DNA of 6,645 nucleotides from Rhodoferax sp. (GCA_020048795.1 JAIFMA010000223.1:1-6645), one strand, 5' to 3'; positions 1 through 5,477 are shown, numbered from the stretch's first letter. Notes: generated by a model not told the origin, from the letters alone. Numbers and translations are program-made.

Positions 1-465
1 ACCATGATCTACAACGAATACTGGCAAGTGGTCGATGCAGGCGTGAAAGAAACCGACCTGGTCACCTTCTTCTATGAAAAAGAAGGCGTGGCCTCGCTCG
101 AAGACGGCCTGTATGTGCTGGAAAGCAAGCTGAAAGACCCGGCCTTTGTGGCACGCATGGGCAAATTCCTCAAAGCCACCTTCAAGGGCTGGAACGACGC
201 GGTGAAAGACCCGGCCGGTGCCGCCAAGATTGTGGTGGCCGCAGACGCCTCTGGCAGCGCCACTGAAAAAGTGCAAAAACGCCAGATGGAAAACGTGGCC
301 AAGCTCATCACCAACGCCGGCACACCCAAGATTGGCTACCTGGAACCCGCGGCGTTTGAGCGCACCGTGAAGGTGTTGCTGGCAGCAGGCAGCTCGCCGG
401 TGATCAAAAAAGACCCGGGCAAGGCGGCTTACAGCCATGTGGTGTGGGAGGCGGCTTCGAAATAA
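1..465 (+). CDS. ABC transporter substrate-binding protein, NMT1/THI5-like (3' end only)
   Basis: This is the C-terminal ~154 residues of a periplasmic substrate-binding protein; the frame is open from base 1 and ends at TAA 463-465, so the ATG at position 4 is an internal methionine. The segment beginning 'MIYNEYWQVV' resembles the hinge/second-lobe region of NMT1/THI5-like (SsuA/ThiY-type) binding proteins, in which an 'YNE(Y/W)' motif is common. The rest is a helix-rich second lobe ending close to the usual C-terminus. Such proteins deliver a small nitrogen- or sulfur-containing ligand to an inner-membrane ABC permease. The ligand cannot be read from this fragment. A RutR-like regulator 230 bp downstream makes a pyrimidine or related base a reasonable guess, but that is inference. 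The permease and ATPase genes are presumably upstream, outside the window. Family assignment is fairly secure, specificity is not. Confidence 0.75.
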   Translation, partial: TMIYNEYWQVVDAGVKETDLVTFFYEKEGVASLEDGLYVLESKLKDPAFVARMGKFLKATFKGWNDAVKDPAGAAKIVVAADASGSATEKVQKRQMENVAKLITNAGTPKIGYLEPAAFERTVKVLLAAGSSPVIKKDPGKAAYSHVVWEAASK

Positions 466-479
466 GGGTGTTTGGAATG

Positions 480-589
480 ACCAAAGTACCGTTATTCGTC
501 ATCGCGAGCGTAGCGCGGCGATCCATTTTCTGCGGGCATGGACATGAATGGTCGCACTTCGCTCGCCAGCACCGTACTGGTACTTTGGT
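480..589. repeat. Inverted-repeat intergenic element, REP/MITE-like
   Basis: The ends are perfect 11-bp inverted repeats: ACCAAAGTACC at 480-490 and GGTACTTTGGT at 579-589. Inside them sit two longer, imperfect inverted arms, about 499-528 and 547-573, whose cores are GCGAGCGTAGCGCGG on the left and CGCACTTCGCTCGCC on the right. The left arm is a variant of the 'GTCATTGCGAGCGAAGCGCGGCAATCC' sequence that recurs between genes in many proteobacteria. The whole unit can fold into one long hairpin in RNA and contains no credible gene. It may act as a transcription boundary or mRNA 3'-end stabiliser for the transporter gene, but no T-tract follows, so I do not call it an intrinsic terminator. Copy number in the genome is unknown from this window. 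Confidence 0.7.
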
Positions 590-635
590 ATCTTCTGTTT
601 CCTTCAGCCCGTGCATGCCAGCCCGGCTGTGACTA

Positions 636-647
636 TTGATGCATCAA
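636..647. promoter_or_regulatory. Perfect 12-bp palindrome, candidate operator for the TetR-family regulator
   Basis: TTGATGCATCAA reads the same on both strands and lies 51 bp before the GTG start of the TetR-family gene, just upstream of a good -10 box. TetR-family repressors usually bind such palindromes and repress their own genes. The outer TTGA/TCAA matches the ends of the E. coli RutR consensus (TTGACCA-N2-TGGTCAA), but the centre is shorter and lacks CCA/TGG. It is also not an FNR box, since the half-sites are 2 and not 4 bp apart. Operator function is inference. Confidence 0.4.
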
Positions 648-665
648 ATTGGCCTCTAGCCCTTT

Positions 666-671
666 TATAGT
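666..671 (+). promoter_or_regulatory. Candidate sigma70 -10 box for the rutR-like gene
   Basis: TATAGT matches the TATAAT consensus at 5 of 6 positions and would start transcription near 677-679, giving a leader of about 20 nt to GTG 698. No clear -35 hexamer stands at 16-18 bp; that region overlaps the right half of the 636-647 palindrome, so a repressor bound there would block the promoter. Confidence 0.4.
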
Positions 672-697
672 CTGCGTGAGCAGCTCTCTTTTTTGAA

Positions 698-1375
698 GTG
701 ATCTCAAGTCCCGATACGCCTGCCACCGATGACGCTGGCAAAGGCCAGATTCGCCAGGCCAACGAAGCCCGCATTCTGGCGGCGGCTGAACGTGTGTTTG
801 CCGGTGCCGGTTTTGCCGGTGCCACCATGGCCGCCATTGCCGAAGCGGCCGGCCTGCCCAAAGCCAACCTGCATTACTACTTTGGTTCCAAGCAGGATCT
901 TTACCGCAGCGTCCTGGCTCAGACCTTGACCGACTGGCTGGAACCGGCCCACGCCATCACGCCCGATGCCGACCCCAAAACCGCCATTGAGGCCTACATC
1001 CGTGCCAAGATGGCACTGTCGGCACTACGTCCGCATGCATCACGCGTTTTCGCCAATGAGCTGTTGCACGGTGCCCCGGTCATCAAAACCTTGCTGGCCA
1101 GCCACCTGCGCGAGCTGGTGCTGGCCAAATCAGCGGTGATCGCGCAGTGGATCAGCGCCGGCAAAATGGCCCCGGTGGACCCGGTGCACCTGTTTTTCAC
1201 GATCTGGGCCGCCACCCAGACCTATGCCGACTTTGAGGTGCAGGTGTGCGCTGTGATGGGCGTGGCCGAGCTTTCACCCGCCAGCCAGACCCGTGCGACT
1301 GAACATGTGGTGTCACTGATACTGCGTGGTTGCGGTTTGCGGGGCAGTAACACCCTGTCCGGTTTTGCCAGCTAG
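698..1375 (+). CDS. rutR: TetR-family transcriptional regulator, RutR-like
   Basis: A 225-residue one-component repressor. The N-terminal TetR DNA-binding domain spans about residues 22-68: helix 'EARILAAAERVFAGAGF', then the helix-turn-helix 'TMAAIAEAAGLPKANLHYYF' (43-62) and 'GSKQDLYRSVL'. The C-terminal domain follows E. coli RutR closely by eye: 'YIRAKMALSALRPHASRVFANELLHGAP', 'VDPVHLFFTIWAATQTYADFEVQV' and a final 'VVSLILRG' helix. RutR senses uracil/thymine and controls pyrimidine catabolism and related genes. Ligand identity here is inferred from similarity and from the neighbouring NMT1/THI5-type binding protein. GTG 698 is the first usable start after the in-frame TGA at 677-679; no good Shine-Dalgarno precedes it, so translation may be weak. 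The gene after it starts only 46 bp downstream and may share its transcript. RutR orthology, as opposed to a close paralogue, is not proven. Confidence 0.8.
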   Translation: MISSPDTPATDDAGKGQIRQANEARILAAAERVFAGAGFAGATMAAIAEAAGLPKANLHYYFGSKQDLYRSVLAQTLTDWLEPAHAITPDADPKTAIEAYIRAKMALSALRPHASRVFANELLHGAPVIKTLLASHLRELVLAKSAVIAQWISAGKMAPVDPVHLFFTIWAATQTYADFEVQVCAVMGVAELSPASQTRATEHVVSLILRGCGLRGSNTLSGFAS

Positions 1376-1407
1376 CTGCCTGCAGCTTGTCACCTACCTC
1401 TTTTTTC

Positions 1408-1412
1408 AGGAG
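1408..1412 (+). promoter_or_regulatory. Shine-Dalgarno that fixes the start of the cNMP-domain protein
   Basis: AGGAG ends 9 bp before ATG 1422. It favours this start over an in-frame ATG at 1326, which lies inside the preceding regulator gene and would add 32 residues without homology or a ribosome site. Confidence 0.7.
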
Positions 1413-1421
1413 TCAATCACC

Positions 1422-2030
1422 ATGCTGATGCAAACTGTGGCCTGGCTTGCGGCCGGCTTGGTGTTTCTGTCTTTTTTCATGAAGACCATCATTGCGCTGC
1501 GCACCATCGCCATTGGCAGCAACCTGATGTTTATCGTTTATGCGCTGCTCGGCATTTACTATGACGTGTTCGACAAGGTGTTGCCGATTCTGGTGCTGCA
1601 TCTGGCCTTGCTGCCGCTGAATCTGCGCCGGCTGCAACAGATCAGGGCCACTGCCAAAAGCCTGCACGACCTCCAAGCCAATCAGCAATCGCTTGAATTT
1701 CTGCTGCCTTACATGACCAGGCAACTGGCTCGCCAGGGGCAGCGCCTTTTCAGCAAGGGTGATGCGGCAAACCATCTCTATCTGGTTCGAAGCGGTCAGA
1801 TCGAGTTGCCGGAGGTCGGCAAAATTGTCGGCCCAGGTGCCACGCTGGGTGAGGTTGGCATCTTTTCTGAACACGCACGCCGCAGCACGTCGGCGCTGTG
1901 TCTGCAAGACTGTGAGTTGTTTGGCATCACTGCCGAAAAAGTCATGGAGCTTTTTTACCAGGAACCGCGCTTCGGGCTTTACATTGTCCGGTTACTGTCG
2001 CAGCACCTGTCTGACCAGACGGCTCCCTAG
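1422..2030 (+). CDS. Membrane-anchored cyclic-nucleotide-binding domain protein (Popeye-like arrangement)
   Basis: A 202-residue protein with two parts. Residues ~4-20, 24-46 and 50-67 are hydrophobic and form two or three membrane helices, with short polar turns (K21, R27, Y46-D51). After a basic stretch (R69-R75) comes a soluble cyclic-nucleotide-binding fold, about 92-195. The beta-barrel starts 'RQGQRLFSKGDAANHLYLVRSGQIEL'. The phosphate-binding cassette is recognisable: 'LGEVGIF' with G143-E144, then 'RRSTSALC' with R153-R154-S155; these positions normally contact the ribose and cyclic phosphate. No helix-turn-helix follows, so it is not a Crp/Fnr DNA-binding regulator. Membrane segment plus cNMP domain is the layout of bacterial Popeye-like proteins, whose role is largely unknown. 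It may sense cAMP or cGMP at the inner membrane. It sits between a TetR regulator and the ubiquinone cluster, but shows no direct link with either beyond position. Confidence 0.8.
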   Translation: MLMQTVAWLAAGLVFLSFFMKTIIALRTIAIGSNLMFIVYALLGIYYDVFDKVLPILVLHLALLPLNLRRLQQIRATAKSLHDLQANQQSLEFLLPYMTRQLARQGQRLFSKGDAANHLYLVRSGQIELPEVGKIVGPGATLGEVGIFSEHARRSTSALCLQDCELFGITAEKVMELFYQEPRFGLYIVRLLSQHLSDQTAP

Positions 2031-2199
2031 TCGGTATCATTTTGGTAGTATCTATCGCATGCCAGTAAAGCGTTTGACGTGGGACCCGATGCTGTCGCTC
2101 AATCTTGGAGTAGCCCGAAGTGCACAGGCCATCGGTGGAACCATTGGCAGCAGCCAGGCCAACTTGCCACTGCGTTCTCCCAAGGTATTTGACGAATGC
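2031..2199. other. Intergenic stretch, no gene seen
   Basis: Between the cNMP-domain gene and the FNR box there is no convincing coding frame, RNA gene or terminator. Open frames crossing it are short and resemble no known protein. A TTGACG at 2074-2079 has no matching -10. Another TTGACG at 2189-2194 directly precedes the FNR box and could serve a second, oxygen-repressed promoter, but its -10 is poor. Confidence 0.5.
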
Positions 2200-2213
2200 T
2201 TGATTTACATCAT
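2200..2213 (+). promoter_or_regulatory. FNR/Anr-type binding site upstream of ubiU
   Basis: TTGATTTACATCAT matches the FNR consensus TTGAT-N4-ATCAA at 9 of 10 defined bases; only the last A is T. The centre is 82 bp before the ubiU ATG. FNR-type regulators bind as dimers with an O2-labile [4Fe-4S] cluster and activate genes in anoxia. ubiT and ubiUV of E. coli are known to be oxygen-regulated, so a site here fits the function of the operon. The protein that binds it is not encoded in the window. Confidence 0.75.
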
Positions 2214-2235
2214 TTATCCATACCGCCGGTTTGGT

Positions 2236-2241
2236 TACCCT
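2236..2241 (+). promoter_or_regulatory. Candidate -10 box of the ubiUVT promoter
   Basis: TACCCT keeps only the three most conserved -10 bases (TA...T). It lies exactly where a class II FNR promoter needs it: with the FNR site centred at -41.5, the -10 falls at 2236-2241 and transcription would start near 2248, leaving a leader of about 40 nt. A weak -10 without a -35 is typical of activator-dependent promoters. The match is short, so the position carries most of the weight. Confidence 0.4.
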
Positions 2242-2288
2242 TGCGGGTTTACATTGCAGGCCTGTTTTTTACAGCGCCCCCGATTCCG

Positions 2289-3347
2289 ATGAGTGCCTTT
2301 GCTAACCCCGACATCACCCAGACCCCCACCAAGCCACCCGTTGCCACGATCGAACTGGTCTGCCCCGCAGGCAGTCTGCCGGCCTTGAAAGCGGCCGTGG
2401 ACCATGGCGCTGACTGCGTCTATCTGGGTTTCCGCGATGCCACCAACGCGCGCAACTTTGCCGGCCTGAACTTCGATGAGGCCGCCATCGAGGCCGGCAT
2501 TCGTTACGCCCACGACCGGGGTCGCAAGGTGTTTGTGGCGCTCAACACCTACCCGCAGGCGGCCAAGGCTGAGCTGTGGCAGCGTGCGGTGGACCGTGCC
2601 GCCCACAGCGGGGTCGATGCCGTCATCCTGGCAGACCCGGGCATGATGGCTTACGCTGCCCGCCACCAGCCGCAGTTGCGCCTGCACCTGTCGGTGCAAG
2701 GTTCGGCCACCAATTACGAGGCACTTGACTTTTATTACCAGCACTTTGGCATTGCGCGGGCCGTGCTGCCGCGCGTGTTGTCGATGCTGCAGGTGGAGCA
2801 GGTTATCAACAAGACCCCGGTGGAAATCGAGGTGTTTGGTTTTGGCAGCCTGTGCGTGATGGTGGAGGGGCGCTGCGCGCTTTCCAGCTATGTGACGGGC
2901 GAGGCACCCAACACCAATGGTGTGTGCTCGCCACCCAAGGCGGTGCGCTGGGTGGAAACCCCACAGGGCCGCGAGTCGCGCCTGAACGGCGTGCTGATTG
3001 ACCGCTACGCCCCCGGCGAAAACGCCGGTTACCCGACGCTGTGCAAGGGCCGTTTTGATGTGGAAGACGAGCACAACTACTACGCCATCGAAGAGCCGAC
3101 CAGTCTCAACACCCTGTCACTGTTGCCCGACTTGATGAAAATTGGCGTGCGCGCCATCAAGATCGAAGGCCGTCAGCGCAGCCCAGCCTATGTGGCCCAG
3201 GTCACCAAGGTCTGGCGGGCCGCCATAAACAGTTGCCGCAACAACCCACAGCGCTACGCCGCCAAACCGGCCTGGTTCAGCGACCTCGACAAGGTGGCCG
3301 AAGGCCAGCAGCACACACTCGGCGCCTATCACCGGCCATGGAAATGA
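2289..3347 (+). CDS. ubiU: UbiU, O2-independent ubiquinone hydroxylation protein (U32 peptidase-like, [4Fe-4S])
   Basis: A 352-residue U32-family protein, homologous over its length to E. coli UbiU (YhbU, 331 aa). UbiU forms a heterodimer with UbiV and performs ring hydroxylation of ubiquinone precursors without O2 (prephenate is the reported oxygen donor). Recognisable blocks: 'ELVCPAGSLPALKAAVDHGAD' from residue 22, 'TNARNFAGLNF' (52-62), 'SVQGSATNYEA' (135-145), 'FGFGSLCVMVEGRCALSSY' (183-201), 'NAGYPTLCKGR' (245-255), 'EEPTSLNTL' (268-276), 'KIEGRQRSPAYV' (291-302). The cluster ligands are C189, C196, C213 and C252; the spacing 7-17-39 equals that of E. coli C169/C176/C193/C232. ATG 2289 is chosen because the earlier in-frame ATG 2196 lies upstream of the FNR box and predicted transcription start. 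The start has almost no Shine-Dalgarno, and the protein carries about 20 extra N-terminal residues compared with E. coli. It overlaps ubiV by 4 bases. Confidence 0.93.
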   Translation: MSAFANPDITQTPTKPPVATIELVCPAGSLPALKAAVDHGADCVYLGFRDATNARNFAGLNFDEAAIEAGIRYAHDRGRKVFVALNTYPQAAKAELWQRAVDRAAHSGVDAVILADPGMMAYAARHQPQLRLHLSVQGSATNYEALDFYYQHFGIARAVLPRVLSMLQVEQVINKTPVEIEVFGFGSLCVMVEGRCALSSYVTGEAPNTNGVCSPPKAVRWVETPQGRESRLNGVLIDRYAPGENAGYPTLCKGRFDVEDEHNYYAIEEPTSLNTLSLLPDLMKIGVRAIKIEGRQRSPAYVAQVTKVWRAAINSCRNNPQRYAAKPAWFSDLDKVAEGQQHTLGAYHRPWK

Positions 3348-4249
3348 AACTCTCTCTCGGACCCCTGCTGTACTACTGGCCACGCGCACAGGTGCTGGCC
3401 TTTTATGAATCTGTGGCCACCAGCCCGGTTGATGTCGTTTATCTGGGTGAGGCGGTCTGTTCGCGCCGCCACGAGATGCGCCTGTCTGACTGGCTCGACC
3501 TGGCCACCATGCTGCGTGATGCCGGCAAAGAGGTGGTGTTATCAACCCAGGTGCTGATCGAGTCGGGTGCCGACGTGACGGTGCTGCACAAGATTGCCGA
3601 CAACGGCCAATTCATGGTGGAAGCCAATGACATGGGCGCGGTGCACTGCCTGACGGGCAAGGGGCCGTTTGTGGCCGGGCCACACCTCAACATCTACAAC
3701 CTGCCAACGCTGTTATGGATGGCACCGCTGGGCATCGGGCGTTGGGTGATGCCGCTGGAAATGGGCCGTGAAGACCTGGCGGTGATGCAACAAGGCCGCC
3801 CCGACGGCGTGCAGACCGAGGTGTTTGCCTATGGCCGGCTGCCGCTGGCGTTTTCGGCGCGCTGCTTTACCGCGCGCCACGCCAACCTGCCCAAGGACGA
3901 CTGCCAGTTCAAATGCCTGGACCACCCCGATGGCCTGCTGATGCGCACCCGCGAAAGCGAGGCGTTTCTGGTGCTCAATGGCATCCAGACCCAGTCGGCC
4001 CGTGTGCACAACCTGCTGCCCGAAGTGCCCGCACTGCGTGCCCTGGGCGTGGACGTGCTGCGCATCAGCCCGCAGTCGCAGCACACATTGCGCGTAGTGG
4101 CGTTGTTTGCCGAGGTACTGAGCGGGCATACTACGGCCCTGGATGCCAATGCCGAACTCTGCGGCCTGATGCCCGACCAGGCCTGCAATGGCTATTGGTA
4201 TGGCAAAGCCGGGCTGGAGCAGATCGAACCGGCACGGGACCCCGCCTGA
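3344..4249 (+). CDS. ubiV: UbiV, partner of UbiU in O2-independent ubiquinone hydroxylation ([4Fe-4S])
   Basis: A 301-residue U32-family protein close to E. coli UbiV (YhbV). It begins 'MKLSLGPLLYYWPRAQVLAFY', matching the E. coli N-terminus, which supports ATG 3344 over ATG 3338 (two codons earlier). ATG 3344 overlaps the ubiU stop as ATGA, so the partners are translationally coupled. Conserved stretches are 'VYLGEAVCSRR' (32-42), 'VLSTQVLIESGAD' (65-77), 'FMVEANDMGAV' (90-100), 'YGRLPLAFSARCFTAR' (163-178), 'LNGIQTQSA' (211-219) and 'CNGYW' (281-285). The Fe-S ligands are C39, C174, C187 and C191; the last three have the 13 and 4 spacing of E. coli C180/C193/C197, and C39 has the same number. 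C102, C273 and C281 are additional. It acts in the cytoplasm with UbiU and hydroxylates the benzoquinone ring during anaerobic growth. Confidence 0.94.
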   Translation: MKLSLGPLLYYWPRAQVLAFYESVATSPVDVVYLGEAVCSRRHEMRLSDWLDLATMLRDAGKEVVLSTQVLIESGADVTVLHKIADNGQFMVEANDMGAVHCLTGKGPFVAGPHLNIYNLPTLLWMAPLGIGRWVMPLEMGREDLAVMQQGRPDGVQTEVFAYGRLPLAFSARCFTARHANLPKDDCQFKCLDHPDGLLMRTRESEAFLVLNGIQTQSARVHNLLPEVPALRALGVDVLRISPQSQHTLRVVALFAEVLSGHTTALDANAELCGLMPDQACNGYWYGKAGLEQIEPARDPA

Positions 4250-4268
4250 TTGATTAAAGGACCTTGCG

Positions 4269-4763
4269 ATGCAAAAAAAGCCTCTTGTTCTGCCCAAACC
4301 GGTGGGCCAGTTACTGGGCCGCCTGCCCGCCTATCCCGGCTCGCTGTTGTTTGTCACCGGCCTGAATGTGGCCTTGGCCCGGCAGTTGGCCAGTGATGTG
4401 ACCGACCTGCTGACGGGCAAGAAACTGCGCCTTTGCGTGACCGATGCACACTGGACGTTTGACTTTGAATGGCAAGATGCCCGGTTTGTGGTCTGCCAGA
4501 ACCCGGGCCAGGCTGACCTGACCCTCAGCGCCAGCGCACATGATTTTTTCCTGCTGGCCAGCCGCCAGGAAGACCCCGATACGCTGTTTTTCTGCCGTCG
4601 CCTGGCCATGGAGGGCGACACAGAACTGGGCCTGCTGGTGAAAAATACCATCGATGCGATCGAATTTCCGCCGCTGACGCTGGCCCAGCTCAGGCCGGCC
4701 CAGGTGCTGGCACAGGCGCGGGAACACTTCAAGGCACGGTTTGCCACCCTGCGACCGCGCTAA
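4269..4763 (+). CDS. ubiT: UbiT, SCP2-domain lipid-binding accessory factor of anaerobic ubiquinone synthesis
   Basis: A 164-residue protein with a sterol-carrier-protein-2 (SCP2) fold at about residues 30-132, similar in length and features to E. coli UbiT (YhbT, ~174 aa). The N-terminus 'PKPVGQLLGRLPAYPGSLLF' leads into a hydrophobic helix. The most diagnostic block is 'ASRQEDPDTLFFCRRLAMEGDTELGLLVKNTIDAI' (97-131), given here by its key residues D102-P103-D104, F107-F108, R110-R111, G116-D117-T118-E119 and K125-N126. SCP2 proteins hold hydrophobic lipids; UbiT is thought to bind late isoprenoid quinone intermediates for UbiU/UbiV, as UbiJ does in the aerobic route. It lies 19 bp after ubiV, with AAAGGA (4256-4261) 7 bp before the ATG. 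In E. coli ubiT is divergent from ubiUV; here it is third in the same operon. Confidence 0.9.
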   Translation: MQKKPLVLPKPVGQLLGRLPAYPGSLLFVTGLNVALARQLASDVTDLLTGKKLRLCVTDAHWTFDFEWQDARFVVCQNPGQADLTLSASAHDFFLLASRQEDPDTLFFCRRLAMEGDTELGLLVKNTIDAIEFPPLTLAQLRPAQVLAQAREHFKARFATLRPR

Positions 4764-4801
4764 GGGTCCATCACGCAATAACATGACATGGAATGGACCC
4801 T
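4763..4801 (+). promoter_or_regulatory. Hairpin over the ubiT-ubiX junction and ubiX start
   Basis: AGGGTCCAT (4763-4771) and ATGGACCCT (4793-4801) form a perfect 9-bp stem with a 21-nt loop. The right arm begins with the first ubiX ATG. A tandem ATGGA-ATGGA (4788-4797) offers a second pairing: 4767-4771 with 4788-4792, which would leave ATG 4793 free. There is no T-run after the stem, so it is unlikely to be an intrinsic terminator. It could slow ubiX translation or protect upstream mRNA; both are inference. Confidence 0.5.
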
Positions 4802-5404
4802 AAGCCGATGATAAGCACCGGGGTGGCTGACGCGGTGGCGCGCGGCATCGTGGTGGCGATTTCCGGCGCCAGCGGGGCGGTCTATGGGGTACGGCTACTG
4901 CAGCGCTTGCGGGAGGCCGGCGGGGTGCAAACCCATTTAATTGTGTCGGATGCCGGTTGGCTCAATGTGCAGCAGGAACTCGACATCAGCCGTGCCGACC
5001 TCGACACCCTGGCCGATGTGGTGTACCCGGTACGCAATGTTGGTGCCGCCATTGCCAGTGGCTCGTTTTTATGCGACGGCATGGTGGTGGCGCCGTGCTC
5101 GATGCGCACCCTGGCCGCCGTGGCGCTGGGCCTGTCAGACAACCTGATCACCCGCGCTGCAGATGTGATGCTGAAAGAGCGCCGCCGCCTGATCCTGATG
5201 GTGCGTGAAACACCGCTGAACCTGGCGCATCTGCGCAACATGACCCATGTGACCGAGATGGGCGGCATCATCTTTCCGCCGGTGCCAGCGTTTTACCAGC
5301 GCCCGCAAAGCATTGCCGAGTTGGTCGATCACAGCGTCAGCCGGGTTCTCGCCCTGCTGGGTTTGCCACAGCCCGACGCGCCACGTTGGGGCGGACTCCA
5401 ATAA
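4793..5404 (+). CDS. ubiX: UbiX, flavin prenyltransferase
   Basis: A 203-residue flavoprotein of the UbiX/Pad1 family. It joins dimethylallyl phosphate to reduced FMN, making prenylated FMN, the cofactor of UbiD. Motifs: 'VVAISGASGAVYGVRLL' (20-36) for FMN binding, 'AIASGSF' (86-92), 'VVAPCSMRTLA' (98-108), 'NLITRAADVMLKERR' (117-131), 'VRETPLNLAHLRNM' (137-150) and 'PPVPAFYQRPQS' (162-173). R121, K128, R138, E139, Y168 and R184 stand where the family keeps phosphate- and prenyl-binding residues, so the enzyme should be active. The start is uncertain: ATG 4793 gives 'MDPKPM', ATG 4808 gives a protein 5 residues shorter; neither has a good Shine-Dalgarno and the first lies in a hairpin stem. 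Both precede the conserved core, which starts near residue 18. It is 29 bp from ubiT, so probably on the same transcript, and directly serves ubiD downstream. Confidence 0.94.
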   Translation: MDPKPMISTGVADAVARGIVVAISGASGAVYGVRLLQRLREAGGVQTHLIVSDAGWLNVQQELDISRADLDTLADVVYPVRNVGAAIASGSFLCDGMVVAPCSMRTLAAVALGLSDNLITRAADVMLKERRRLILMVRETPLNLAHLRNMTHVTEMGGIIFPPVPAFYQRPQSIAELVDHSVSRVLALLGLPQPDAPRWGGLQ

Positions 5405-5438
5405 ATGGGGGTAGAGTGCCCGGCATTGGCTAGCGGCG

Positions 5439-5458
5439 TGCGTCGGGGGTCTGACGCA
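5439..5458 (+). other. Hairpin 1 in the ubiX-ubiD gap
   Basis: TGCGTC (5439-5444) pairs with GACGCA (5453-5458) in a 6-bp stem with an 8-nt, G-rich loop. Not followed by T residues, so not a standard terminator. Confidence 0.4.
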
Positions 5459-5465
5459 GCGAAAT

Positions 5466-5473
5466 TAAGGAGG
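5466..5473 (+). promoter_or_regulatory. Perfect Shine-Dalgarno without a start codon
   Basis: TAAGGAGG is fully complementary to the last eight bases of the usual 16S rRNA 3' end (CCTCCTTA). No ATG, GTG or TTG lies in the next 15 bases; the only near-start is CTG 5478. It is the best ribosome-binding sequence in the window, yet serves no visible gene and lies 127 bp before the ubiD start. A ribosome standby site or remnant of a lost gene are possible readings. Confidence 0.45.
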
Positions 5474-5477
5474 AGGG

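Noticed and set aside
636..647. FNR site reading of TTGATGCATCAA
   Set aside because: FNR half-sites need a 4-bp spacer; here it is 2 bp, so a different palindromic regulator is more likely.
1374..1387. AGCTGC-CT-GCAGCT stem after the regulator stop as a terminator
   Set aside because: The loop is too tight, the stem short, and the T-rich stretch begins 14 bases later; more likely read through into the next gene.
1326..1421. Longer N-terminus for the cNMP-domain protein
   Set aside because: The extra 32 codons lie mostly inside the regulator gene; the AGGAG at 1408-1412 points to ATG 1422.
2196..2288. Longer UbiU from ATG 2196
   Set aside because: This start is upstream of the FNR box and the predicted transcription start, and the added residues have no counterpart in the family.
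2059..2292. Frame of 77 codons between the cNMP gene and ubiU
   Set aside because: It runs across the FNR box and promoter, has no ribosome site and resembles nothing known.
2235..3074. Long open frame on the minus strand opposite ubiU
   Set aside because: High-GC codon shadow: the + strand frame encodes a clear UbiU, while the minus translation is histidine/glycine-rich and matches no family.
3233..3343. Longer UbiV reading into ubiU
   Set aside because: The added residues are an out-of-frame reading of the ubiU 3' end; the 'MKLSLGP' start at 3344 matches the family and the ATGA overlap.
4763..4801. Rho-independent terminator between ubiT and ubiX
   Set aside because: The stem is good but no T-tract follows, and the ubiX start lies within it.
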